Shown here piece by piece: positions 10,174-23,100 of a stretch of DNA of 64,000 nucleotides (its first letter is position 1; each line of letters opens with the position of its first letter). The stretch lies in the NCBI GenBank assembly GCA_033964015.1, contig CM066920.1, positions 7,841,912 to 7,905,911 of the forward strand, read 5' to 3'. Both the position numbers and the translations under genes were made by a program. The stretch is from Scolanthus callimorphus. Its lineage: Eukaryota; Cnidaria; Anthozoa; Actiniaria; Edwardsiidae. Below the pieces are notes generated by a model. That model was not told where the DNA came from, did not search any database, and saw nothing but the letters and a program-made list of their open reading frames with translations.

Positions 10174-12996
10174 ATGCGTTGTCCAGTGTAATATTGTACA
10201 ACTCGATGTAAATGAGAAATATAAACACAGGCACGATATTGCTGTGCTGTTTGATTTCTACCGCAGACTTCAAAACGCCTTTATCGAAACTGACAAATTA
10301 AAGATTCTGTATTTGATCTCTTCCTCAATAGTTTTGGAGAAACACGGCAATTCTCGAAAGCAATTCTCGAAAGCAGCGGGAAAACTAATAAAATCACTCG
10401 ACCGCACCAGAAATTGAAATGAGACCTGTACGCCGAAGAGAGTACTTAAAGAGATATATCGCAATTAAATTTGACGTCGTGCCGCGTTGAATGAATATAC
10501 ACTGGTATAAGCTGCACAAATTGAGTCCAGTTGATTACACGAAGGAACACTACCGCCAATATAAACTTATAACAGTGGCTTTCTGTTGCGGTCTGCCAAT
10601 AAACGCCCAGGTGAACTTTACTTTTGGTTTTCAAGGACTTTTCCAAGTTCCTTCTTAGATATGCCTATTCTCAGATAATACAGACCAATAAGGGTGCTCG
10701 TTTTCTAAGGTTGATCTTCGCTCTTCAAGCTCGTTTTATCGAGTTGGGTTTTTACCACGATTATCGGCTGCCAGCTGTCTACAGGTGTGATTTCACAACC
10801 ACTCAGCCAACCCAATGAAACCGGCGAAAATTCACCTAAAGCTTAAATTGATCAAGACAATTAACAGGTTGATTTCACTTGATTCGTTTCGTAATATCCC
10901 GGCCTTAGGTTGTGTCCTGACTTTAGTCGCTCTTCGTTATTTTCTGTTCTTTGTTAACTACAAGAAAGGTCCAGTCCCTTTTGAGTGAAATTATTTTTCT
11001 TGTGTTTCTTTTATTTCCAGAGCAGTCGTCACAAGAGTTCTTCTTTTTCTCTAGTCAACCGCACTGATCTACATCATGGCTAAGTCCTGCACAGACGAGA
11101 CATTGTACGTTACTTCCCTGAACGAAAATATTTAGTTCCAGAGGGCATTTCTCTTGGCACAACAGATCTATATCAGAAGTTAGCTTCCTTTTCCCACTTT
11201 TATCTGATTTTCCGATCAAATCAGCCGAGCTGGTGTTATTTTCTTTCGATTAGCCAAGCTATTTGCACTCCCCTGCGAAAAATAACAAAGCAGTCCAGTT
11301 AGCTAAAAGCATCCACAAGAAAGTCTATAACCCGATCCAACATCTTAAGAAAAAATGGTTCGAAACTTACGGTTTATTTATTTTTACTCAGTGGAAAGTC
11401 CACCTTCATGTGCTGCTGTTTGCTGAATAATATTCATTTCCTGTTTTCAATTCTCTAACTAAACATTAGGGATTACTAAACGTGTTTTCTTAACACGAAT
11501 ACTACAAATTGAAACCCCGTTAACCCGCACTTGATGCAGCCTATATCCACAATGAGTGCCAAGATATTGCAGACTTTATAAAACTGTAATCGACTGCGTA
11601 AGGATGGAAATTAAATGACGCATTTTCGGGAAATCTTTTGTCATATTTGACATGATTGGGGTAGAGTTTTTTTTATTTCTAGGCCTTTAAGGCATATATT
11701 TCAGTGTAAATGAAAGTTAATGATCGACTAAATGTTGTCGATAAACAAGGCGGAAAAGCAATATCCTTTATAAGCGCAAGTTAAACGTACTTTCACTTAT
11801 ATCAAGCAGAAAATCTAATTTTTAAAAACTAATTAAAGCCGTTCTGATCTCGAATTTCGTAATGATCTGACACCACGTTTCTGGAAAACAAAATTAGAGA
11901 AGCGTTTTGTGTAATTATCATAAAAAGAACATAATAAGTTATTTTACTCTAGTTTTCGCAATTCTGTAAACTCTGCACTGACAAATAAAATTAATTGTGT
12001 TTATGTTGTTTTAAAAGCGTTCACTGAATCAAACATCTAAGCGACCCGGTAGCTTTTGCACAACCTCTGAGTAATTCTGTGGTTGCTAAGTGTTGGTTGT
12101 GCGATTGAAAGAAGCTGCTAAAACACGGTTTGACTGTTGCTTCTGAATTCGCAGTACAATTACAATCGCTTTCATCTGTTTTTTTTTTCAAAATCACCAT
12201 TCCATTCATAAAATTTGAATATAACATTTCCTTTTCCATTTTGCAAAATGGAATTCTTTAGAAATCCCAATACCTTGAATATTAACTATTCTCGTGAATT
12301 CTTTAGAATTTCATTCAAAAGAATTCTCGTGAATATTATAATATTACCTTGAAGTCTCCAAGTTCACCCAAGAGAATAAAGGTTCTCACTGTTCTCACTG
12401 CAGCGATGCGTGCACTTTGAGAGCTTCCTTGAAGAATACTTTCGCTCGAAACGAAAAGCGAGCATCACCGAAAAGACGGGATATCAGATAACCCTTGCGC
12501 AAGCAGCGGAATAAGTGAACCGAGAAAAATCAAATGCTCAATAACACTACACCTAATTATAGTTTCCCTGTGCGGTTTAGAAGAACATTCATGATTCGCC
12601 ATACTTCATATTGAACGAAGAATTTTCTATGACCGAATTGAAATATCAAAGAACACCGTTTTTTTATTACATTGTTCAACATTTGAAATCGATGAAATTT
12701 CGAAACGAATAAGTCTGCGTTCTTCACTAACGAACTACGATATTTGACTATCTTATATTCCACCTTGTTGGTCAACCTACTAGCTAAGAGGATTAGTGGA
12801 TTTTTTCTTTAGACATTTGAGTGCATTTTAAACAATCATTAGCAGCATTAAGCTACTTGTAATCACCGAAAAGTTTTCGGAGATAGTGATTAAGACAAGT
12901 TTAATTGAAACGGCACCACTAGTGAAATGATTAGCAGATCCACAATAATAACACGATTGCTGGGATTTCTTTTCTGTTTCTTCCTTCCTGGAAATA
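10174..12996. other. Gene-free stretch upstream of GPCR 1
   Basis: No convincing exon, RNA gene or long repeat recognised. Small frames are unsupported. A few short inverted stretches, such as the gaattctttagaa-type palindromes near 12250-12340, are present. It presumably contains the receptor's promoter, but no core motif stands out. Confidence 0.5.
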
Positions 12997-13177
12997 TACA
13001 GTAGAAACCCGCATAGAAGAGCCAGTGGATTTTAGAACCTGTTAGGACTGGGATTTGCGTCATGGAGGCTATCACGACAGACTAACCATGGAAATCCCAT
13101 GTTTTCTGGTGTTTTCCACCAAATAAGAACCTGTTTTAGGCTAAAATTCTAGGTTCTTATACGCGGGGTTTTATTGT
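12997..13177. mobile_element. Short MITE, tacagtagaaacccgcatag ends
   Basis: Left end tacagtagaaacccgc and right end gcggggttttattgta are imperfect inverted copies. Subterminal ttttagaacctgtt matches aacctgttttaggctaaaa-type sequence on the other arm. Confidence 0.7.
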
Positions 13178-14351
13178 ATCGTAAAAGTATGGCGCAAACA
13201 TTCCGCGCGCCGTACAAATGACAGTCTTCGTTCCACGATTAAATGCGAGTCCATAAAAAGGCATTAGGAAAGCGATGTTCCGGTTTGTAACCGTGACGTT
13301 TGAGCTATATTAATATATTTTAGAAAGGTATCAACGTCAATATGGGTCACGTGTGTTCTACAAATTCAGTGCTCTGTGAGGTGTTCAGAAGACACAGAAA
13401 AAAGACCGCCGAGCGCATGCGTTACTAATACATTTGAAGCCGGCAAAATTTAACCAAAGGAGTCATATCAAAACCTTGAAAGCCATAGATAAGTCTTTTT
13501 GAATAGAATGTGGAATTCCGGGCTAACCTATGTGCATAAGTCACAAGTCATATAAGTCACAAGTTTACCTACGTTAACAGGAATTTTTTTATGGTTTTGC
13601 ATGAATATCATAGAAAATGGAAAACCAAGATACTACAACAGTGATGGTAGACTTACGCTGAAGGCGAAAAAGTTTATATATGACAGCTATACACTGATAC
13701 AAAAATATGTGCTGATAGCATCACAAACTGGGTTAGCCTTTGGCATTAGCCCGCCTTCTTGAGTAAACCGCATGTGTATTCTTCTTAATATGAGTACACG
13801 AGTACTGAATTAGTTCTACGGTAAACATGTAGACGCCATACTTCTTTATAATCACGAGATTCCATTAAAGGCTTTAATTGTGAACATGAATGTTTATCTG
13901 CTCTCTGTGACCTTATAATTAGAGGTAATTATTATACTCTTGTTTCTTTGCGGGAGGTCAATGTCTTTTTCGTTTTTATCTGGAAAGTGGGAACTCGCCA
14001 TATGGTCTTCATAATGAGTGGCAGCTTGATTACTCGCACCATTATACTTTACGATCCAAAATGATGTCTAAACTTTCGATGACATCAACTGGCGACGGCG
14101 CCAAAACTGATGGCGACGCCAAAACTGGCAATTTATCTCTTTTCGCGATTATAACACCCCCGGACTGCCCGCAGATAGGAGCCCATCAACAGAGACAGTG
14201 ACAAGTAGTTTAGCATGTTGGCAAAAACGACACATCGGTAATCAAGGATTGAACTAACTATAGCACAATAAACGGAGACAAGGTCTTTCTCGCAAGCGCC
14301 GCATTTCTGTTGGCGTTGAGAAGGTGGATAATACAGCACTGCTTGTGGTAG

Positions 14352-15281
14352 CTATTGATGTTTGAGTAGAGTCGAAAGCTCGTGTCGAATGTCCTCCTTC
14401 AGAAGCGAGTAGACCAAAGGATTAAGCGCGCTATTCAGGAACAGTAACAGACGGGATACCTGTTGTAAAACAAGCGCGACGTTACAGAGCCCGAAATAGA
14501 CACAGAGAGATCGGTAGGCAGAGAGTACCCAACAGAAAGCGCATAGCAGGATCATGGCTCCGAGCACACGAACAGCCGAACGCACACTTCGGCGACTCAT
14601 CGAGTCTCCGCGTCGGAAGTTGTACGCGACTTGTTGACGGAGGGAGGAAGTTTGCTTCCTGTGACGACGAACTACGGTGAGAATTTTAGCGTAGGTGACG
14701 AAAAGAAAAAATATTGGCAGGAGAACGATCGCGAAGATTACAACTGCTCGGTAAACTCTCTCGCACTTGTTTTGTACATTAGTGGGCACGGTGCCAAACC
14801 TCCAGAACATGGGCAGAAGAGTTATAACCCCTGGTACCGACCAGGACGTTCCTATGGCAACTAAACAACGCCTGCGCGTCATGATGGTATTATAATGCAG
14901 AGGTCGGGTGATGACAATATAGCGATCGAGCGTCAGAGCACACAGGCAACCCACGGATATGAACAGGATGAATTCGTAAAAAAGCTGCTGTAGGTCCCAC
15001 ATGCAGCTGAACAGAAAAGTACACGACAAGTGAGTTGGAATGATGAAAAATCCAACAGAAAAATCAGCAATGGACAGTGATAAAATAAACCAATTCCCAG
15101 TCCTTCGAAGTCGCGGGCGACACGTGACCAGATACATCACCAATCCGTTACCCAACATGATAATTATGGCAATAATACCGCTGACCACCCAGAACCACGT
15201 TTGGTATCCTTGTGGTATGTCGAATAACGCACCAATACTGTTGTTCAATTCCGTGATGTTCGCAATGGTAGCGTTCTCCAT
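14352..15281 (-). CDS. Class A (rhodopsin-like) GPCR, single exon
   Basis: Uninterrupted 309-residue protein. The N-terminus has three NxT/S sites (NAT, NIT, NNS). Landmarks: LGNGLVMYLV in TM1, LSLSIADFSVG in TM2, LDRYIVITRPLHY (intact DRY) after TM3, TSWSVPG in TM4, FCWVLSAYRS in TM6 (no proline after the Trp) and NSALNPLVYSLL in TM7. A short basic tail follows (LKEDIRHELSTLL). The segment resembles receptor 1 closely in layout, including the TM7/helix-8 junction, so the two are probably tandem relatives. One has lost or gained an intron between TM5 and TM6. Ligand and coupling cannot be read from sequence. The downstream minus-strand frame at 14133-14339 is taken to be 3' UTR or chance. Confidence 0.93.
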   Translation of the reverse strand: MENATIANITELNNSIGALFDIPQGYQTWFWVVSGIIAIIIMLGNGLVMYLVTCRPRLRRTGNWFILSLSIADFSVGFFIIPTHLSCTFLFSCMWDLQQLFYEFILFISVGCLCALTLDRYIVITRPLHYNTIMTRRRCLVAIGTSWSVPGVITLLPMFWRFGTVPTNVQNKCERVYRAVVIFAIVLLPIFFLFVTYAKILTVVRRHRKQTSSLRQQVAYNFRRGDSMSRRSVRSAVRVLGAMILLCAFCWVLSAYRSLCVYFGLCNVALVLQQVSRLLLFLNSALNPLVYSLLKEDIRHELSTLLKHQ

Positions 15282-16611
15282 AGTCTAAGGACAAAGTAGA
15301 AAGCCCTACGTTGTACACATAACAGCCCTTTCTGGTCTAGCTTTAGTTAAGTCAATTTTGATGGCAAGTAGCAATATCCAGTTCTTCTGTCGTAGGATCG
15401 TAGGTACAAGGGTGGCGAAGTCCTCGGTTTAGTTGTTGTTGTTTTCCCAAGAGTTCTGGTGATGAAGTCAACACAAAATTTCTCGGCCAGGCGATTCTAG
15501 CAAACAAAACATCCGCTTGAAGTCTGCTACCCGTTCTGCTCCTATGGATAGCTATCCTTTAAAGTGATTAAAACACTTGTGGCTTGAACTCAGGAACTAC
15601 CCAAGAATGCGCAAGTGAACCACAGTATTATGCCATAGAGACTTTGCTACAATGAATGGAATACGTGACATGCGACGTTGTTGTCGTTTTAGGTTTTATA
15701 TGATAATTATTATTACTTCAGGTTGCCATCTGTACTCACATACTGTTGTTACTTAAAAACTTCTTGAATCTGAATTGAGAAATAAAATAGCAATTAAGAT
15801 CAATTTCACAAATTTGCTGCTTTACATATCTTTATTTTAAAAAGCTATTATTCTCCTTTTCGGATGGGAACTTTTCCGTAAATGTAGTAAATAATAATAA
15901 AAATAAAAACAAAAATCGAAGGCAATACAGCACATAATAAGAACAAAAAAACACCAAGACATAATTTTTACGAAAAAAAGCATAAGCATTTGGGGAAAAA
16001 ATAGGTATTATTATTTCTCAATACTACATTCCCTCTCTAAGAGGATTATTTGTAGGGTATTAAAAGCTATGGAATTTATTTTTAGGTAACGAGAATGGTA
16101 AAAAGCATGTTTTTTAAGTTTAAAATCATAAAAAGAGGGGCACGGCAATGTGTTTGAATTGAAATAAACGAAATTGATAAACTTTGTATTTTAGGTAACT
16201 GGGCATTTCATGAAAATTGAGTTTGTATCACTTAAAAATTCACAAATTCACTGTTTATTATCACTTACCATTTGTTTCAACTTTAGTGGTTGAATGGTTT
16301 GGTTTAATGGTTCTATGAGCAAATTGTCATATCCTTACTTTTCAAACTCTTGCTTTTGATATTGGCGATACTATAATCGGAAGAGTAATTATTTTTTGTT
16401 TAGTTAAATCCCATGTACTTTTCACGTCTTGCCAGTGAACACCCATTGGATTGACCACCTATTGACATCTTAAAGGGAATAACAGATTATCTGTCCAGTA
16501 AGCAAATAATCTTTTAATAAGAGGCGCATCGACAATTTATCATTTATTTTAGATGACATAAAAGAACTGACGAGTGAGCTTCTGACTTCACGAGAAGATG
16601 GAGACAAAAAT
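15282..16611. other. Gene-free AT-rich stretch upstream of GPCR 2
   Basis: No exon or recognised repeat family. 15820-16200 is strongly AT-rich with short A/T runs. It is likely the 5' flank of the minus-strand receptor. Confidence 0.5.
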
Positions 16612-16770
16612 AATAGGCCATGTTCGAATTACACTCCAATGCCTACAAACAATAACCTCAAGTCGAGGCTTTGTTCTGAAATTACTGTAAATGTATTAGA
16701 ACTTGGAGAAAGCCTCGATTTGAAGCTTTTGTCTTGTGAGCATTGGAGCGTAATTCGAACCTGGCCTATT
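16612..16770. mobile_element. Short MITE, aataggccatgttcgaatta ends
   Basis: Outer arms aataggcca and tggcctatt, with inner arms ttcgaattacactccaatg and cattggagcgtaattcgaa, form a ~159-bp inverted repeat. The plus-strand open frame over it is incidental. Confidence 0.85.
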
Positions 16771-16791
16771 GGCACTCTGATTTTTTTGCTC

Positions 16792-16922
16792 TTAAAAGCC
16801 CATCACCAACCGGGAGCCTTTGCGCACTGTTTTCTTTTGTTTTTAAATTGATCCATTGTCTTTCGGGTGCTCTGATTGGCTAAGAGTCTGCAAAGGCTCT
16901 CGGTTGGTGATGAGCCTTTAAG
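16792..16922. mobile_element. MITE, gcccatcaccaaccgggagc ends, copy 1
   Basis: Inverted ends catcaccaaccgggagcctttg and caaaggctctcggttggtgatg. The interior contains a ccaatcagag-type motif. A second copy in reverse orientation is at 59490-59613, with the interior matching along its length. Confidence 0.9.
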
Positions 16923-17186
16923 TGGTACCGGGCGATTGAGGACTTTGAAGTGTAGGATCTATCCTCTCTCCCCCTTAGAAATTTATGCACATCAAAATCC
17001 CTTTAAAGAACACGACCTATCTTCCCAGAAATATCTGGGTTTTTTTTCCGCCCAAAAGAACCCCACCCCGAGAAATACCAATAGTTAAAAAAATTAATCG
17101 AATTACAAAGTCATATCAAAGCTCGTTTCAGAGTTCAGAAATCATTTCCACTTTGCTAAATGTTTTTGTTGATGAAGATGATCTTT

Positions 17187-20100
17187 TCATATGTAAGTCG
17201 ATGGCATCGATGAAATGTGCCTGTAAACGTCACTCTTCTCATTATCATCATCCTTCTTCTCAATGACGTTTTCCTCAACCTCGGTATTCCGACCAGACGC
17301 AGAATCTCTCGCATATTCGTCCTCAGGCTGATACATCTCATCCACCTCGGTATCCGGACCAGTAAGCGAATTCATGGAGAAATCATCTTCCGGCCGAAGA
17401 GCAGCTTGTAACGGAGCACTCGCCACAGCTTCCGGAGCCGAGTAAGCCGCTCGGGGGCCTGGGTCGACCTTGGCGTATAAATCCCTTGCTTTGTCTAACG
17501 GTTCCCCGAGGTTATTGTTTAACATAGGAAGCCCACTAGGAGTTGAAGCCCCTATAGTGAGCTCATCTTCGTCATCGTGAACTAAACACAAGCTGTCATG
17601 TGATTTGGAGCTTTGAAATGTTATCACAGTTTGAGTGCCGCCATCTTGTCGGTTTACTAAAAATCAAAAAATGCAACCACCCTTGTCTCACCAGATTTAA
17701 GGAAATTTGGGCATGTTTTCCCATAATGTTTTGGATGTCAACCGGTAAGGTGGTACAAAAAAAAATAGGAACTTCAAAGTTGAGTTCCAAATATCGGGAA
17801 AAAGGAGAGTTTTGACCAGGAAATAGGAAGAAAAAATCAACTAGATTTCAACTATTTCTCTTGTCTAAAACTAAAAAAGGAAAAAAATAGGAGGTTTTGG
17901 AAAATAGAAGAAAGGAACTTGAAACCCTGCATGGTACAAAATTTGATAACCTCTGGATTTACCCATTTACGTAATTTTATCCAAGGTTAAGAATTAGAAT
18001 AAACTTTATATTAAAACCTTTAACGTTATTGTAATTTTAAATGTTACTTGAACTGTTTGTTATTTACTTTCTAATTGCTAATTTAAAAAAAATGAGTACA
18101 GCTAATTTGATAATGATAAAATAAATAAAAGAAAAAGAAAACACATACATAGAGTTGAGTGTCGTGAGTAATTCTCACTTACTTTGCGTTTACTCCATAG
18201 ATACGTTTTGTTCAGAATTGGTGTATTGCGTTTGGTTTACAACAGTCAAGACATGTGAAATCGGCTCTTAGCTCTAGTACTATGAACTGTTAGATTTGAT
18301 ACCTTTTTCGGTGCAGTTAATATCGATACCAGAGTCGAAGGTTAATAAAACCGTCAGTAACGCGACGATAACAGCGACGGACGGGGTGAGAGTGAAAACC
18401 AGACGAGCGTAGTCACCGCACGCGGGAAGGTGTACGCTAGGGAAGGAAAATATATGTCAGAAACAGAATAGACCCATCCTAGTACCCAGAGATCCCGGTG
18501 ACATCCATTTGATGGCCTTCCCTGATCGGCTTATTTTAAACGTTTGGGCATGCGCAGAAAGTTGTTTCTCTCAACGCAATCTCGTACCCAGAGCCCGTCA
18601 TCTTTTGGCCAGCGGCAAGATTCAGGGCTCTGGGGGATGGGGGAATCGATTCTTTTAAAACCCAGATTCTGAGTTTCCGGTTTAAAGGTTTGTTACGTTT
18701 TTGACCTGCGCGCTCTGATTGCTCCTCATACTCGGAATATTTTTAAACTAATTGTTTAAGTATTAAATTGCTCAAGTGATTCATAAGATTTTTAGACAAA
18801 AAACGTGTTTTTGTTGGACTTTTTCACGATCATAACAAAACTTGCGCGCACACTCCCAATCCTTTCAATTTTACAATCACCGATCGGTGATAATAGCAAG
18901 AGGAAACGAACCTCTCGACCAATCAGCGCGCGGAAATTCACTGCCTTGCGTCGCGCCAAGCTTCATTTGTCAATCGCAAACGTTTCTACGCAATATTGAC
19001 AATAAGTTCATATTCTATTTAACTGAAAACAGCTATTCTTCATGGGAATAGTTGTATACTATGTCGTTGACTCACCCTGACTGACTCTCGGGATAGTTAA
19101 TTTGTATGATCAACACAACAAGGGCGACAATTCCTCGGTCACACAAGCGCATGGCAGAGTAAACCATTCCGCTGGATTCCTGGTAGTGAAAAAGTAACAG
19201 TTGAAATAGCCTGTGTCAGCCACTCCTTTGTTATTGTTTTCATTTGATATTAGAAGACGAATTACGTGCTTTCTCCAGCTTGGTTTGTTGCTATGCCTGT
19301 CAAAATGGCGGCCGACACAGGCTCTTTAATCCAATAGTCGTGAGTCGCGCATGCGACAAAGAAATAGCACCTCTACTCTCAGGGTGTTAGAAACAGAGAT
19401 ATACAGTCAGGTACGAGCACTAATGGAGCAAACATTGTCTCTCGAAAGGCAACAATTTGTACCTCTCCTACGAATGCTACTCAACATTTTACCTTATCTT
19501 TTGTCACAAGGTCAGCGGTCATAGACAGTGACGTTGCAAGCAGGGTGGAGATACCGCTGCCCATCATGATCGTGGCCACAAACACGGCGTTTTTGTTGGA
19601 GAGGGACTGGAGCTGAAGCCACATGCAAGCCACCAGGACTACTATCGACGCCACACAGTACGACCACTAGGGAGAGAGGAGAGAAAACACATTTAAAAAC
19701 TGGAGTCACTTCTTGCATGGAAGAGTACAAATCATACAAAATCACTGAGTATCAGAATCATATGATATAGGGGAGACAGAAATAAAAATAAAAAACCCTG
19801 AAGCTTTTGCATTTTTTTTTTTTTTAGGATTTAAGGATCCCACTTCAAGGATCAAGATCCCACTTTAACGATCCCACTGGAAAGTACCACACTGTTTTAG
19901 AGCCTGATCAGTCCTGGAAAGTACCACACAGACCGCCTGGCCTGGCGTTTCCTGGCGTTTCCAAGCAGCCCACCTTCACTAGAATTTCTACAGTCTAGTC
20001 CCCCCTTAACCTGGGCAAAAGTAAGCAGCTCACTTCAAAACCCCGAGTGCAGATAAAAATGAAACGAACCCGTAGCTTGAGTGAAATAAGTAAAGTTGCT

Positions 20101-23100
20101 AACCTTATTGCCGATGGTACCGTTGATTTTATGCGAAACAGCATTTGCTATAGCACCAGTAGTTAGAATCACCAGCGGGAAGTACGCAACGGATTCCTAA
20201 GGTAATATCAGTAAGATTTCATTAATAAAGAAGCGTTGGTATCAGTTTTGAATAACTAAGGTCTTGTTTGCACCTAGACGCAAGCGCAAGGATAGTGCTC
20301 GACCTTAACTTCTTTGGCCACTAGCCCAAGGACAAGTAGCACAGAAAAGTTACTTGCCCTAGCCAAGTTTCTTATTGTCCAGTTATGCTATTAAAAAATT
20401 GTTTTAAAATATAGACCAAGCCTAACCAATGCTCATTACTCAGCCTCTCTGTGGACTCGTCCGGTCATCGTGAACTGGTGACTGGACGACAGCAAGACGA
20501 AAGACAGACATTTTTCATGAAAAGATGATACTTCGGAGTTTGACACAAAACTTCGCTCAAAAAACACTTTTAAACAACAAACCACACAACAGCAAAACGT
20601 TTTATATTTATATTTCGCACAAAATCGTTGCTTGTCCTGTGACTAGTGCCCCTGCGTTTTCACTTAAGTAATCATCCATGCAAGAAGGAACCGAAACTCC
20701 ATTGTTCTACGGCATTCAGGATCCCCCACATAGGATGTGTTCCATTCTTTTACCACAGAAAGTTGTCCTGACTAGTAACATAATACAAGTGAAACAATTA
20801 TTGATTTCGACTTGCTTGAGAAAATATGGCGATAATAACTCTCCAGACCAATCAGATTAAAGAAAAACAAAGGAAAGAGAATCACTATTTTACGCTAGGT
20901 TCCCCATATACGAAGTCTTTAAAAATCGTATATCCTGTATATGAGTACCACATGTGCTTATATCTTACCATAAATCCTGAGAAAAGTCTTTCTTTCATGG
21001 TAATTTTACCATTTTTTGTGTCTAAGCCAATGAAATCGCCGATATTTTCAACAGAAAATAATTACATTCCAGCATGCTCTGCCGTTGGCTTGGGTAGTTC
21101 TTATACGGACCATTGCTTAATGCCCTGAAGCATTTCTTACTTGCCCAGGACAAGTGGACAACCGCTAAGGTCGACCACTGAAGGATGTCAAACTCATACA
21201 TTTATTCACACTAACGCAAGGGAGTCGACGTCCTGTGGTCCTAGGGTTATCGTTTCTCTTGGATGTTCAAACGCGAGAGAATGTACCTTGTCGTAAAGAA
21301 GAGTATCTGTGACGTAGAAGAGCAGGTACATCTGGGCTACGTTCACGGCTACACGCGTACACGTATGGACCATTGCCATCTGAAACCAATTTAAAATGAT
21401 CAGAGGTGACTGGGTTTCCCTTTACAGGGGTTTTCCCCTTTTTGTCCTTTCACATGTACATTTATCTTAGGAGACTAATCACTTCACTTAGATCTCCAGC
21501 CGTTGCCAGGCTCCGGTCAAACGATCCTCGCCCAATATTTCACTAAAATTTATTATATTAGCGCATGGAAAATGTACTTTCTAGTATCAGCCTCAAAAGG
21601 CTTTGGAAGCACTGTCTGAGGTCAACTAGGGCAGGCGAAAGACTTCCCTATGTAAGCGCTTGTTCTCGCATAGGGCGCGTCATGTGTATGCCTGGTCAAC
21701 TTTGAATGGTGTGGCCAGGATTGCAATCGCAGATCAGATAAGCCATTGACCTTGATTGATTGAACAGGATTATAGTACTTGCTCTTTTCCTTGAGACTTT
21801 CATCCAGCAACCTGGTAAGAAGCCCTGGTTCAGACATAGCGCGCTATAAAGGCGACCGAACCCTCTACAGTGGCTAAAATCACGAGCACTGGACCACCTC
21901 CCTCGCTCGCCCCAGACTGATTCTTCGCTGGGGTCCAAGATGGTGACGGCGATCACGAGCTGAAGCTTTTCCGCCGTAAAAGCACCCACAAATTACTTAC
22001 AAGCAGGCAACTGACCTTGTAGAAATCACGATCGCTAAACCACTGTCGCCACGAACGGTTGGCAGGATCTCGTTCCGAATAGACGGAAGCCAACACTGAC
22101 GTCTCACTGACGTTATCTCGATCTGGAAAATAAAGACTCTTATCAATTCAGAAAAAGATGACATAAATAAAAAACACTGGAACTCGTGTACCGGGGGAAT
22201 CCCCGATATTTTATATTCGGTTCGCCGTTTTTTTTTAGGGTCTACCCAAAAATCAATGATTATTTCGCCAAACCTCGCCTAAACATTTTTTTAAGTTTTA
22301 GGATAGAAACACATTCATCAATTTCTGTGGCTCTTCTCGAGATTTCCGACGGCCATCCCTACCCTTTTCGCCTTGAAGAAACCCCTGACCGGGAACAGTG
22401 TATACTAGTGCTAGAAAGCCACTTTTACAGGGCCAAATTTTGCCGCATTGTCTTCACAGGGAATTTCTGCAGAAACCCATCCATGGAAAAAGCTGAATTT
22501 CCAAAGGCACACGCAAGGGAAATGTTCGGAATTCACATGGATAGCCATGGGAAATCCGAACACTTCCCATTCTTCAACCATGGGAAATTCAGCTTTTTGG
22601 CAGACCCCCGAACGGTTTACTTCACGCGACCTTTCAGATTTTCGTTACCTTCGCTGTTGAGTTCCTCGGTCTCTCGGAGACTGTCGTTCCGTGTATGTCG
22701 TGGCTCGGGGTAAGGCTCTTTCGTCCCCCAGTGAAACACCACAGACGAGACAAACCCAAAGGCGGTGATAATAACGACCAGGGTCTACACAAAGATACGG
22801 ATAGTTTACGAGGGTAGAGCATGTGGGCGAAATGGGCGCGCTGAGCAATTGCAAGAAATTGCACGATACGCGATGTTAGGTCAGGATCTACACAAAGGTA
22901 CGGATAGTTTACGAGGGTAGTGCATATGGGAGAAACGGGCGCGCTGAGCATTCTTAGACATTGTACTTTACGCGATGGCAGGCCAGGGTCTACACAAAGG
23001 TACGGATAGTTTACGAGGGTAGTGCATATAGGGGAAAAGAGCGCGCAGAACAGTTCAAAGAAATTTACGTACTTTACGCGTTGGTAGGCTAGGGTCTACA

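Noticed and set aside
22186..22713. 175-residue plus-strand frame
   Set aside because: It runs antisense across MFSD12-like exon 3 and its intron; the minus-strand exons explain the region.
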